In this document: positions 9,706-17,056 of the stretch, in pieces
Numbering within the stretch: the stretch's first letter is position 1
Layout of the letters: each line of letters starts with the position of its first letter
NCBI GenBank assembly: GCA_944324645.1
Contig: CALUXB010000002.1
Span: 270,413 to 334,412, forward strand
Direction of reading: 5' to 3'
Length of the DNA stretch: 64,000 bases
Source of the DNA: an uncultured Elusimicrobiales bacterium
GTDB taxonomy: Bacteria > Elusimicrobiota > Elusimicrobia > Elusimicrobiales > Elusimicrobiaceae
Notes under the pieces: model-generated
Databases searched by the model: none
Seen by the model: the letters and a program-made list of their open reading frames with translations, nothing else
What the model was told of the DNA's origin: nothing
Position numbers and translations under genes: made by a program

Positions 9706-10137
9706 CTATTTTTCGGTTTTTTCAGCCACTTTCATATTTTCCAATTCTTCAATCAAGCTCAATAAAGTGGGTTGCAATTTGGTGACATATTCTTGTTCAA
9801 ATGTGGACAGGCGCTGTTCCATACGGGAAACCAAACGGTTTAAATCTGCATTGTTTTTATCCTGCGCCAGTTTCATTTCTTCCAACCGATAATGCAGCTC
9901 TTTTACTTTTTCTTTTAAGTCAGTTACTTCCAAAGCAGACGTGTTTTGCAAAGAACTTAAAATAGAAGCGCGGGAAGCAAAACTGGGTTTAGCCACGGTC
10001 ATAACAGTTAAGTCTTCCACCGGGTAATCCATATCCGTTTCACGCACGAGCGCGGCGCGATATTTTGCCGTAAAATAAAACAGCAAAACAAAACACACCG
10101 TAAAACCAATCAGTTGAAAAAGCAAGGCGTTTAGCAT
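9706..10137 (-). CDS. Hypothetical single-pass membrane protein with coiled coil
   Basis: This is a 143-residue protein I do not recognise. Residues 5-24 are a hydrophobic membrane segment, followed by a basic stretch (KYRAAL). After a polar linker, residues 75-140 are rich in heptad-like Leu, Glu and Lys and predict a coiled coil. The layout resembles small membrane-anchored scaffold proteins with a cytoplasmic coiled coil, but no family motif is visible. It is monocistronic: its own terminator lies just downstream and the neighbouring gene is divergent. Confidence 0.65.
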   Translation of the reverse strand: MLNALLFQLIGFTVCFVLLFYFTAKYRAALVRETDMDYPVEDLTVMTVAKPSFASRASILSSLQNTSALEVTDLKEKVKELHYRLEEMKLAQDKNNADLNRLVSRMEQRLSTFEQEYVTKLQPTLLSLIEELENMKVAEKTEK

Positions 10138-10435
10138 ATGTACTATATTATCATATTTTAAAAAAGAAAATACAATTCTTTTCTAAGGTCTGTTGTTTTA
10201 TTTCACCGGGAATAAATTTCTTTCTCCTTTGGGGCTCTTATTGTGTACAGCACCCAGAGGAAATAAAAAATTTGTCCCCTTTTTTATAGCAGGGTAATAT
10301 TTTAGGATTTTTGGCTGCTAAGCTGAATTGACTACTATTTGCTACCCCGGCAGATTACCTGCCGTTTCCTAACCAACGCGGCATTAGCTTCCCCCAAGCG
10401 TGCACACCTAGACAAAAAGATATAGAATATAAATA

Positions 10436-11920
10436 ATGGACGATACATTGTTAAACACCCTCTTTACTCATTTTTCTGCCGGGCGCACCCCGGATAAAAC
10501 CGATTTCAACGCTTCCAAGATGTTTTCTCTGTTAGAAGACCCCTTTGGCATTTGGTGCTCTTTTCACGCACCTGAAGGGGCCGCCGTCAATGAATTAAAC
10601 CGCTATGAAAACCTCAAAGTCCGCACCGACCGCAATAGCCGCGACATTTGGATAAAAGAACATTTCCCCGGCGTAGAATTTATCGCCGCTACCAATGATA
10701 CGGACCGCTTTAAAGGCACCCTGCGTGCAATGATAGAAGGCAAAAGCGCCATTGCCAACGCCGCTTTGTGGAACCTGCCCCAAAGCATATATGGAAGCAT
10801 TAACCTATTGCAGCGGGTGGACAGCGGCAAAAGTGTTTTTGGAGATTATCATTACCGTATTATCCAATTTAAACGGGCCCACGATTTAAAAGAACATTAC
10901 GCTTTGCAGGTATCCCTGTTAAACCATATTTTATCGGACATACAACAATTTACCTGCCGCTATACCCGCGTGGAGCTCAAAGGCAAAACGGTAGAAGTGG
11001 ATTATTTGGACCACGAGCAACGCCTGGAACAGGAGCTGGACTATTTCCGCCATATCCGCGACGGCAAAGCCAAACCCGAAGCACACAAGCCGCCCAAAGC
11101 GGCCAACCCGCCCTGGCGCATTTACGCCAATAAAATAGTGGCGGAAAGCAAAGATTTGCAAATGCTGCCCGGCTTAAGCGCAGAAATGCGCCAATGCCTG
11201 AAAATTTATGGAATGTTTTCCACCGACGACGTAGCCCGCGCCGGGCTGGAAAAACTGCGCAGCCTGCTAGAAGAGCCCTTTGCCACGGACGCGTATTACA
11301 ATTCCCTGGCCTATCTGCACCATAAGCCGGTGCTCAAACAGGCGGGCTGTTTTCCCCCACCGGCAAAAAAACACAACTTGTATTTTGATTTTGAAGCGAC
11401 GGAAACTTTTACCAAAGACAATGTGTCTTTTGTCTATTTAATCGGCATTTGGGATAAAGAAGAAGACAAGTATGTTTCTTTTGTAGCCAAAACGCCGGAA
11501 GAAGAAATCAAAATTTTTGAGCAGTTTTACGACTATATTAAAGAACCGCAGGACACCGTTTTGTATCATTGGACGGAATACGAAGCCAAAAAAATGCGCA
11601 AAATGGCGCAGGAAAATAAACACGACGAGCAAAAACTCAACTTGCTGGTCAGCCTGTGCTATGACTTAAAAGTAGCCATACAAAAAGCGTTTTATCTGCC
11701 GGCGCCCAGCTTCTCGCTCAAAGCGGCGGCCCCAGCCTTTGGCTTTAACTGGCGCCAAGACGACTGCGGCGCTATGGACAGTATGGTCTATTTTACCAAC
11801 TGGCTTAAAACCGGAAATGATGAGTTAATTAAGAAAGTACTTATGTACAACGAAGACGACTGCAAAGCAATGTTGTACTTGGAAAACAAATTAAAACAAG
11901 CGGATATTTTAGCACAATGA
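10436..11920 (+). CDS. RecB-family/RNase H-like putative nuclease (TM0106/YprB-like)
   Basis: This 494-residue protein has two nuclease-like parts. The N-terminal half includes a PD-(D/E)XK-like stretch near residues 135-165 (GDYHYRIIQFKRA then HYALQVSLLNHIL), typical of RecB-type nucleases. The C-terminal half begins with YFDFEATET (about residue 317), the first acidic motif of an RNase H-like exonuclease fold. It continues through VLYHWTEYEAKKM to a final YNEDDCKAMLYLE acidic motif. Similar proteins are annotated as TM0106-family RecB-like nucleases; the substrate is unknown. The start at 10436 has a weak ribosome binding site and an AT-rich stretch just upstream, so the mRNA may be leaderless or short. 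The stop overlaps the next start by 4 bp, implying translational coupling. Confidence 0.75.
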   Translation: MDDTLLNTLFTHFSAGRTPDKTDFNASKMFSLLEDPFGIWCSFHAPEGAAVNELNRYENLKVRTDRNSRDIWIKEHFPGVEFIAATNDTDRFKGTLRAMIEGKSAIANAALWNLPQSIYGSINLLQRVDSGKSVFGDYHYRIIQFKRAHDLKEHYALQVSLLNHILSDIQQFTCRYTRVELKGKTVEVDYLDHEQRLEQELDYFRHIRDGKAKPEAHKPPKAANPPWRIYANKIVAESKDLQMLPGLSAEMRQCLKIYGMFSTDDVARAGLEKLRSLLEEPFATDAYYNSLAYLHHKPVLKQAGCFPPPAKKHNLYFDFEATETFTKDNVSFVYLIGIWDKEEDKYVSFVAKTPEEEIKIFEQFYDYIKEPQDTVLYHWTEYEAKKMRKMAQENKHDEQKLNLLVSLCYDLKVAIQKAFYLPAPSFSLKAAAPAFGFNWRQDDCGAMDSMVYFTNWLKTGNDELIKKVLMYNEDDCKAMLYLENKLKQADILAQ

Positions 11921-12702
11921 ACAAAGAATTTGCCGTTTTAGAGCAATGTTTAAAAACCGCGGGCGCCATCGCCCGGCGGCGCTTGGGCAAGGTCAGTTAT
12001 AATCTAAAGGGCCGGGCCAACCTAGTTACCCAGGCGGACGTGGCCTGCCAGAAAGCCATTTTGCAAATTATTAAAAAGAACTTTCCGCAGCACGATTTTC
12101 TAGCCGAAGAAAACGGCCTTAAAAACACTGGCTCTGCCTGGAAATGGGTCATAGACCCTATAGACGGCACCACCAATTACGCTCACTCTATGCCGCATTT
12201 TTCCATTTCCGTGGCGCTGGCCTATAAAAATGAAATTATATTGGGCGGCGTATATGATGTGTGTATGGATGAGCTGTTTTTGGCGCGCAAAGGCAAGGGA
12301 GCCACATTAAACGGCAAAAAAATACACGTTTCTTCCGTTAAAAAATTGGAAAATGCGTTATTAGTTACCGGCTTTCCGTATGTGCGAGAACAGCGCATAG
12401 ACCAGCTGTTGGCCCGGTTTAAAAATTTTATCCTCTCCTGCCACGACATACGCCGTTTGGGCTCTGCCGCATTGGATATGTGCTGGGTAGCCTGCGGACG
12501 TTTTGACGGCTATTGGGAAGAATCCTTAAATCCTTGGGATATCTCCGCCGGGAAATTAATTTTAGAAGAAGCCGGAGGCAAAGTAACTGATTTTGCCGGT
12601 AAAAAATGGAAAAAACTGGAAACGTTTGGCCAACAAACGTTAGCCAGCAACGGAAAAATTCACCGGGAAATGTTTGCTATAATAAAGGAAAGATCGCTTT
12701 GA
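11917..12702 (+). CDS. suhB: Inositol monophosphatase family protein (SuhB-like)
   Basis: A 261-residue cytosolic phosphatase of the Mg2+/Li+-dependent IMPase family. The metal-binding motif DPIDGTTNYAHSMPHF (about residues 83-98) and the second motif WDISAGKLILEEAGG (about 205-219) are intact, and the length is normal. Members dephosphorylate inositol-1-phosphate or related sugar phosphates; SuhB also acts with transcription antitermination factors in other bacteria. It overlaps the upstream nuclease gene by 4 bp. The symbol is assigned by family resemblance; the exact substrate cannot be read from sequence. Confidence 0.88.
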   Translation: MNKEFAVLEQCLKTAGAIARRRLGKVSYNLKGRANLVTQADVACQKAILQIIKKNFPQHDFLAEENGLKNTGSAWKWVIDPIDGTTNYAHSMPHFSISVALAYKNEIILGGVYDVCMDELFLARKGKGATLNGKKIHVSSVKKLENALLVTGFPYVREQRIDQLLARFKNFILSCHDIRRLGSAALDMCWVACGRFDGYWEESLNPWDISAGKLILEEAGGKVTDFAGKKWKKLETFGQQTLASNGKIHREMFAIIKERSL

Positions 12703-12768
12703 TATTACGGCGGGCGCGCCCGCGTGCCGCTAAGCAGTAAGGGTTTTCAGTAAAGAGGGTCCTGCTTT

Positions 12769-13176
12769 ATGTCCATTGGAGTCGTCAAACAATACAGCGT
12801 TTTTCTGGTTAATGAACCAGGCGCGCTTAGAAACTTCGCAGATCTATTCGTTAAAGAGCGGGTGAATCTGATTGCTATTTCTCAAGATGTTCGTTTTGAT
12901 GCTGCGGTGGTGCGGGTGGCAGTTAATTATAATACCGAAATCAGCCACGCGCTAACTAAAGCCGGCTTTACCAGCGTAAAAACAGACGCCATTTGCATTG
13001 ATACTACAGACCGCGTAGGCTTAGCCTTTGATATTGGCGACGTACTAGCAAAGAAAGACATCAATATTACCACTATTTACGGCGCCTGCGTAGGCAATGG
13101 CCGCACGCGCTTTATCATCGTGGTAAGCGACATTACCCAAGCGCTCAGCGCGCTGGAAAGCTCCGGCTTATTTTAA
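12769..13176 (+). CDS. Tandem ACT-domain protein
   Basis: A 135-residue protein made of two ACT-like ligand-binding domains: residues 5-65 (KQYSVFLVNEPGALRNFADL) and 72-135 (DRVGLAFDIGDVLAKKDINI). ACT domains bind amino acids and regulate metabolic enzymes; no catalytic domain is fused here. A ribosome binding site (AAAGAGGG) precedes ATG 12769. It lies 66 bp after the SuhB-like gene and ends in a strong terminator, so it is probably the last gene of the nuclease-suhB-ACT unit. Confidence 0.82.
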   Translation: MSIGVVKQYSVFLVNEPGALRNFADLFVKERVNLIAISQDVRFDAAVVRVAVNYNTEISHALTKAGFTSVKTDAICIDTTDRVGLAFDIGDVLAKKDINITTIYGACVGNGRTRFIIVVSDITQALSALESSGLF

Positions 13177-13188
13177 TTTTACCCTACT

Positions 13189-13219
13189 AAAAACCCCGCT
13201 TCTAAGAGCGGGGTTTTTG
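13189..13219. terminator. Bidirectional terminator between ACT and pilin genes
   Basis: ACCCCGCT (13193-13200) and AGCGGGGT (13207-13214) form an 8-bp stem flanked by A-runs on the left and T-runs on the right. It can serve both the rightward ACT gene and the leftward pilin gene. Confidence 0.88.
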
Positions 13220-13234
13220 ATAGTCAGAAATAAA

Positions 13235-13837
13235 TCATTGGTCAAAACAATATACATATGTTAGCCCGCCATTAACGGTTGAATCGTACACTGATTTGCT
13301 TGTTAATTCCCGGCAGATATTTTGCTCTATTTTATCTTCAAAATAAGCGCGGCATTGTCTAGCACAGTTTCCTTTTTTATTCTGATAAGACACATAAGCC
13401 AACCCCATATCTGCGTGCGTCTGCAAATCAGAATAAATCACAGCCCCATTTTCTCTAATCAAAATCCGCGCCTTCCCTACTAATTTGTCCGGCACAGACA
13501 CATCTAATCCCTCCAAGTCCGGGCTATAGCTGCCATTAGCCGCAATATAGACATCTTGGGCTTGTTCTATTGCTCTTAACACCGTGAGCAGCTGCATAAA
13601 TCGTGCTTTCTCCACTGCCTGTTGGTACTTAGGCAGCGCAATAGCCGCTAATATGCCAACAATCAGCACCACCACTAAAAGTTCTATCAGCGTAAAACCG
13701 GCTCTTGTTCTGCTTTCACATCTGCCGGAACGCACGGGCAAAGCAAAAGACGTTCTCAGCTCCGTCACAAAAAGCACTAAATTGCGTTTTACAGAGATTT
13801 TTTTGTTCAGGGTATGTTTTTGATAAATTTTGTTCAT
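13235..13837 (-). CDS. Type IV pilin-like (prepilin-type cleavage/methylation) protein with long leader
   Basis: A 200-residue pilin or pseudopilin counted from ATG 13837. The prepilin peptidase site is AG|FTLIELL, with cleavage after Gly47 and Glu at mature +5. It is followed by the hydrophobic helix VVVLIVGILAAIALPKY and a variable globular domain containing several Cys residues (about 160-200) that may form disulfides. The 47-residue leader is far longer than a classic type IV prepilin leader. I prefer ATG 13837 to the in-frame TTG two codons earlier. The start codon lies in the loop of a perfect inverted repeat downstream of a 12-nt T tract, and a second pilin gene (37321-37980) has the same arrangement. 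No assembly genes are nearby, so its role in pilus or secretion is open. Confidence 0.88.
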   Translation of the reverse strand: MNKIYQKHTLNKKISVKRNLVLFVTELRTSFALPVRSGRCESRTRAGFTLIELLVVVLIVGILAAIALPKYQQAVEKARFMQLLTVLRAIEQAQDVYIAANGSYSPDLEGLDVSVPDKLVGKARILIRENGAVIYSDLQTHADMGLAYVSYQNKKGNCARQCRAYFEDKIEQNICRELTSKSVYDSTVNGGLTYVYCFDQ

Positions 13838-13863
13838 AAACAAAATTTATCAAAAAAAAAAAA
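13822..13863 (-). promoter_or_regulatory. Pilin gene 5' element: T12 tract plus perfect hairpin enclosing the start codon
   Basis: On the coding strand a run of 12 T (13863-13852) is followed by 13-nt arms (13851-13839 and 13834-13822) that are perfect inverted repeats of each other. The 4-nt loop TATG holds the ATG. In mRNA this would fold over the start codon. The run of identical bases could also slip during replication. A related element precedes the second pilin gene. Confidence 0.65.
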
Positions 13864-14110
13864 CAATACAAGCCCATTAAAAAACGGCAAAGCAGCTTTC
13901 TTTTCTTCTAAACAACAAATATCGTACATCTTGCACTAAGCTTTTAGACACAGCAACCCTGTTGGCTAAGGAGAGGGGAGCTCCTTTCAACTTCCTGCTT
14001 CTTTCTATTTTGTCCTCCGCCACACTCTGTAAGAAAGCTCCTTTGTTTTAGGGCGGGTTACTATGCTGCCTGCGCGCTCACGCCCGAGGTTTATGGTAAG
14101 AAGTGCGTAT
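13864..14110. other. Intergenic region upstream of pilin gene, no gene seen
   Basis: About 250 bp between the pilin gene's 5' element and a terminator. It should contain the pilin promoter. I see no coding potential on either strand and no RNA-gene signature. Confidence 0.5.
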
Positions 14111-14138
14111 AAAAAAACACGCTCCCAAGGGCGTGTTT
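14111..14138 (-). terminator. Terminator downstream of secreted coiled-coil protein gene
   Basis: AAACACGC (14115-14122) and GCGTGTTT (14131-14138) form an 8-bp stem. Read leftward it is followed by a U-run, just after the stop at 14159. Confidence 0.85.
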
Positions 14139-14158
14139 AAAATTAAAGAAAAAACATT

Positions 14159-14668
14159 TTACTTCATATATTTTTTGCGGTCTTTCATTTCCTGTTTCCA
14201 GCGTTTCTGCGCCAGCTTGTGGCGGCGCTCCGCCTCTCCGCTTAAAATATCATCTACGCGTTGGGCCTTAATTTGCTCCAGATTGGCCTCTTGTTCCTGC
14301 AAGGTAATTTCCCACTGGTCCAAGTTGGTGCGCACTGAAGCAATACGTTCTTTAGACCAGGCAATGCTTTCGTCCGTTGCTTCCGATACAATTTGAGTTA
14401 AACGCGCCTTGATTTCCGCTTTTTTCTCTTCTGTTTTCGCTTTGCGGTATGCTTTGGCAAGCTTTTTGATTTCTTTATTGCGCGCTTTGAAACGCTCGTA
14501 TTGTTCTTCTTGGCTCAGGGCCGGCTTTTCTTCGGTTGTTGCGGCCTCTTGCTGGGTCTGCCCGGCCGCCTGCGGCTGGACGGAGGTCGCGTCTTTCTGC
14601 TGCGCTTGCTGGGCATACAGACCGCCTGCCGCTGCAGCCAAACACAAGGTAAAAATCAATTTTTTCAT
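14159..14668 (-). CDS. Secreted helical protein, unknown function
   Basis: A 169-residue protein with a clear Sec signal peptide (KKLIFTLCLAAAAGGLYAQ, cleavage near residue 20). A Gln/Ala/Thr-rich segment follows, then a charged helical region (about 55-165) rich in Lys, Glu and Arg that predicts a long coiled coil. It is probably periplasmic. I recognise no family. It lies 99 bp downstream of queC on the same strand and has its own terminator. Confidence 0.7.
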   Translation of the reverse strand: MKKLIFTLCLAAAAGGLYAQQAQQKDATSVQPQAAGQTQQEAATTEEKPALSQEEQYERFKARNKEIKKLAKAYRKAKTEEKKAEIKARLTQIVSEATDESIAWSKERIASVRTNLDQWEITLQEQEANLEQIKAQRVDDILSGEAERRHKLAQKRWKQEMKDRKKYMK

Positions 14669-14767
14669 AGACTCTCCTTACTGATAACTCCCCTTACGCG
14701 CGGCGGCGCAGCATCCTGCCCGCCGATAAAAGTTCCGTCTCCAGATACAATGCAAATCTGTCCGCAC

Positions 14768-15439
14768 TTATTGCACGGAGCCGTCTTTTACGCCCGCTTC
14801 TGCAAAGCCGCGCGCGCGCAGTTTGCAGGAGTCACAATGTCCGCAGGGTTTATCCCCGCCGCTGTAACAGCTCCAGGTAAGCTCAAAGGGCACGCCCAGT
14901 TTGGCGCCAAGGCGCACAATGTCTGCTTTATTTAAATCCATCAGCGGGGCCAACACTTCCACCCCGTGGGTTACCCCGCGCTCGGTACCGCGGTTAATGG
15001 CTTGGGCGGCGGCGTCAAAAAATGCCGGGGTGCAATCCGGATAGCCTGAAAAATCCACCGCGTTGGGGCCGGCCACAATGGCATCTGCGTGCAGCGAATC
15101 CATTAAAGACGCCGCCACAGACAGAAACACCAAATTGCGCCCCGGCACATAAGTGGAAGGAATTTTTCCGCTGGTAATTTCTTCTACAGGCAAATCGGGA
15201 ATAGCTTGTTTTTTGTCCACCAAAGAGCTGGAAACCAGCCACGGAAAATCCAGCGTCACAAAATGCTGTTTCACCCCCAGCCGTTGCGCTATTTCCCGCG
15301 CAGAGCGCACTTCCCGCTCGTGTTTCTGCCCGTAAGAAACGGTCAGCGTTTCGCATTCGTAGCCTTTATCTAGGGCCCAGTAGAGGCAGGTGGTGCTGTC
15401 TAGACCGCCGGAAAACAAAACAATGGCTTTTTTCTTCAT
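14768..15439 (-). CDS. queC: 7-cyano-7-deazaguanine synthase
   Basis: A 223-residue enzyme that converts 7-carboxy-7-deazaguanine to preQ0 with ATP and ammonia in queuosine biosynthesis. The N-terminal PP-loop ATP motif LFSGGLDSTT (about 8-17) and the C-terminal zinc site (WSCYSGGDKPCGHCDSCKLR, about 191-210) with four Cys are complete. The start at 15439 has a good ribosome binding site (AAAGGAC). It is the third gene of an rlmN-lipoprotein-queC run with about 9-bp gaps, so it is likely co-transcribed. No other queuosine gene is in the window. Confidence 0.95.
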   Translation of the reverse strand: MKKKAIVLFSGGLDSTTCLYWALDKGYECETLTVSYGQKHEREVRSAREIAQRLGVKQHFVTLDFPWLVSSSLVDKKQAIPDLPVEEITSGKIPSTYVPGRNLVFLSVAASLMDSLHADAIVAGPNAVDFSGYPDCTPAFFDAAAQAINRGTERGVTHGVEVLAPLMDLNKADIVRLGAKLGVPFELTWSCYSGGDKPCGHCDSCKLRARGFAEAGVKDGSVQ

Positions 15440-15448
15440 AACTGTCCT

Positions 15449-15883
15449 TTAAAAATCTAAGCTGGCGTTTAAGGCGCCTTCCACTTCAAATTCTTCCATT
15501 GCTTTGATGTCGGCTTCGCTCAAATCGTCCACATATTTGAGGGCATAGACAATCAGCGTCACTTTCGGGTTGGGGGCGCCGTCCTCTGCGCTGTTATACT
15601 GCCCCAAGAACATTGCATCGGCCCCTTTGGACGCTACAAAACGGCGGGCTTTTTCTACGCCGCGTTTTAAGGTGTCGCGGTCCGGCTCCAGATTTTTAAT
15701 GCGCAAAAGCCCCAGGTTGCCATACGGACGGGTAATCTCGCTTTTATCGGTTACAATTTGCACATCGGGCGGCATAGTTTCAGGGAAAGTCGGCCCGATA
15801 GGAATCCAATCCAAATTGGCTTGGTTAAGCGTGGCACACGCCGCCAGAAAAAGACATACCGGCAAAATAAATAGTTTTCTCAT
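15449..15883 (-). CDS. Small lipoprotein, unknown function
   Basis: A 144-residue lipoprotein with signal peptide MRKLFILPVCLFLAAC and lipobox LAAC (lipidated Cys16). After cleavage, the about 128-residue domain contains motifs such as PYGNLGLLRIKN and ADAMFLGQYN, which suggest a small alpha/beta fold. I cannot assign a family. It has a strong ribosome binding site (AGGAGGGG) and sits between rlmN and queC with 9-bp gaps. Confidence 0.78.
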   Translation of the reverse strand: MRKLFILPVCLFLAACATLNQANLDWIPIGPTFPETMPPDVQIVTDKSEITRPYGNLGLLRIKNLEPDRDTLKRGVEKARRFVASKGADAMFLGQYNSAEDGAPNPKVTLIVYALKYVDDLSEADIKAMEEFEVEGALNASLDF

Positions 15884-15892
15884 ACTCCCCTC

Positions 15893-16912
15893 CTAATTTT
15901 TAGACGCCAGCTGCCCGCAGGCGGCGCTGATGTCGTTACCCATACTTTTGCGAATGGTTACGCCAATGCCCATCGCTTTTAGGGCGTCGGCCATTTCCTG
16001 CACGGCACGGTCATCGGTTTTTTTGCCGCGGCCCAAGTTGCAGGCAATTAAATTGACGTGCAACAAATAACTAAATTTGCTCTCTCTAATCCACTTGCCC
16101 AGCTTGCGGATATGCTCGGGGCGGTTGTTCACCCCGTCAATAACTGCATACTCCAAAAACACCTGCCGCCCGGTTAAGGCCAGATATTCGTCCAGCGCCA
16201 AGCGCAGCTCTTCTAAATCATAGCGGCGGTTGACCGGCATCAGGCGGCTGCGCTCCTCATTATCTGCATTATGCAAAGATACCGCCAAGTTGACCTGCGG
16301 CAAATCCACCGCCAGCTTATGCAATTTATCTGCAATGCCGGAGGTGGAAATGGAAATATGGCGCGCACCGATATTCAAAAAATCGGGGTTGGTTAAATTT
16401 TGCACCGCCTTGACTACATTTAAATAGTTCACCAGCGGCTCCCCCATCCCCATAAACACCACGTGGGAAATGCGCTCCCCGATTTTTTCTCTCTTTACAT
16501 ACTCAAACCACATCAGCACCTGGTCGGCAATTTCTTCATCGGTTAAATCCCGCTTAAAGCCCATACGCCCGGTGCTGCAAAAACTGCATTTCATCGCACA
16601 GCCCACTTGGGTGGATACACATACGCTCCAGCCTTCGTGCGGTTTTAAAAGCACCGTTTCAATCAGCAGGCCGTCTTTCAGCTTCAACAGTGCTTTAGCT
16701 ACGCGGTCCTGCTCAGAGAGGACCATTTTCTTGACGGTAAAGCTCAAAATAGGCAGTTCTTTTTCCAGCTTTTCGCGCAAAGGGGCCGGCAAGGAAGTGG
16801 CCTCCTGCCAAGAGGAAATGCCGTTTTTATATACGGCGTCTTTTACCTGCCCAATGCGGTAGGCCGGCAGACCGGCGTCTTTGATAAATTGTTTTACGCG
16901 TTCAAAATTCAT
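15893..16912 (-). CDS. rlmN: Dual-specificity 23S rRNA/tRNA adenine-C2 methyltransferase
   Basis: A 339-residue radical SAM enzyme that methylates C2 of A2503 in 23S rRNA and A37 in tRNAs. The radical SAM cluster motif CAMKCSFC (CxxxCxxC, about residues 104-111) is present. A GMGEPL motif follows, as do the C-terminal region NLIACNLGRG and the catalytic cysteine in ISAACGQL near the end. The length is normal. It is the first gene of the leftward run with the lipoprotein and queC genes, divergent from the phosphohexomutase-like gene. Confidence 0.95.
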   Translation of the reverse strand: MNFERVKQFIKDAGLPAYRIGQVKDAVYKNGISSWQEATSLPAPLREKLEKELPILSFTVKKMVLSEQDRVAKALLKLKDGLLIETVLLKPHEGWSVCVSTQVGCAMKCSFCSTGRMGFKRDLTDEEIADQVLMWFEYVKREKIGERISHVVFMGMGEPLVNYLNVVKAVQNLTNPDFLNIGARHISISTSGIADKLHKLAVDLPQVNLAVSLHNADNEERSRLMPVNRRYDLEELRLALDEYLALTGRQVFLEYAVIDGVNNRPEHIRKLGKWIRESKFSYLLHVNLIACNLGRGKKTDDRAVQEMADALKAMGIGVTIRKSMGNDISAACGQLASKN

Positions 16913-17040
16913 AGCTAAAGTCCTGTCTTAAAATCCTTTTTATTTTATCATTTTTCCCACCCACGCAAACGCCACAGCCAAAAAAGAAAAATTTTTTGCA
17001 TATATAAGGTAAGAAAAAATGAAAAAACGCCGTTTTTTTA

Positions 17041-17047
17041 GTATAAT
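17041..17047 (+). promoter_or_regulatory. Probable -10 element for the phosphohexomutase-enolase run
   Basis: GTATAATAC contains a consensus TATAAT 9 bp before ATG 17057, in the divergent gap between rlmN and the rightward run. The very short leader suggests a leaderless or near-leaderless mRNA. No clear -35 element is visible. Confidence 0.45.
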
Positions 17048-17056
17048 ACCAGCACT

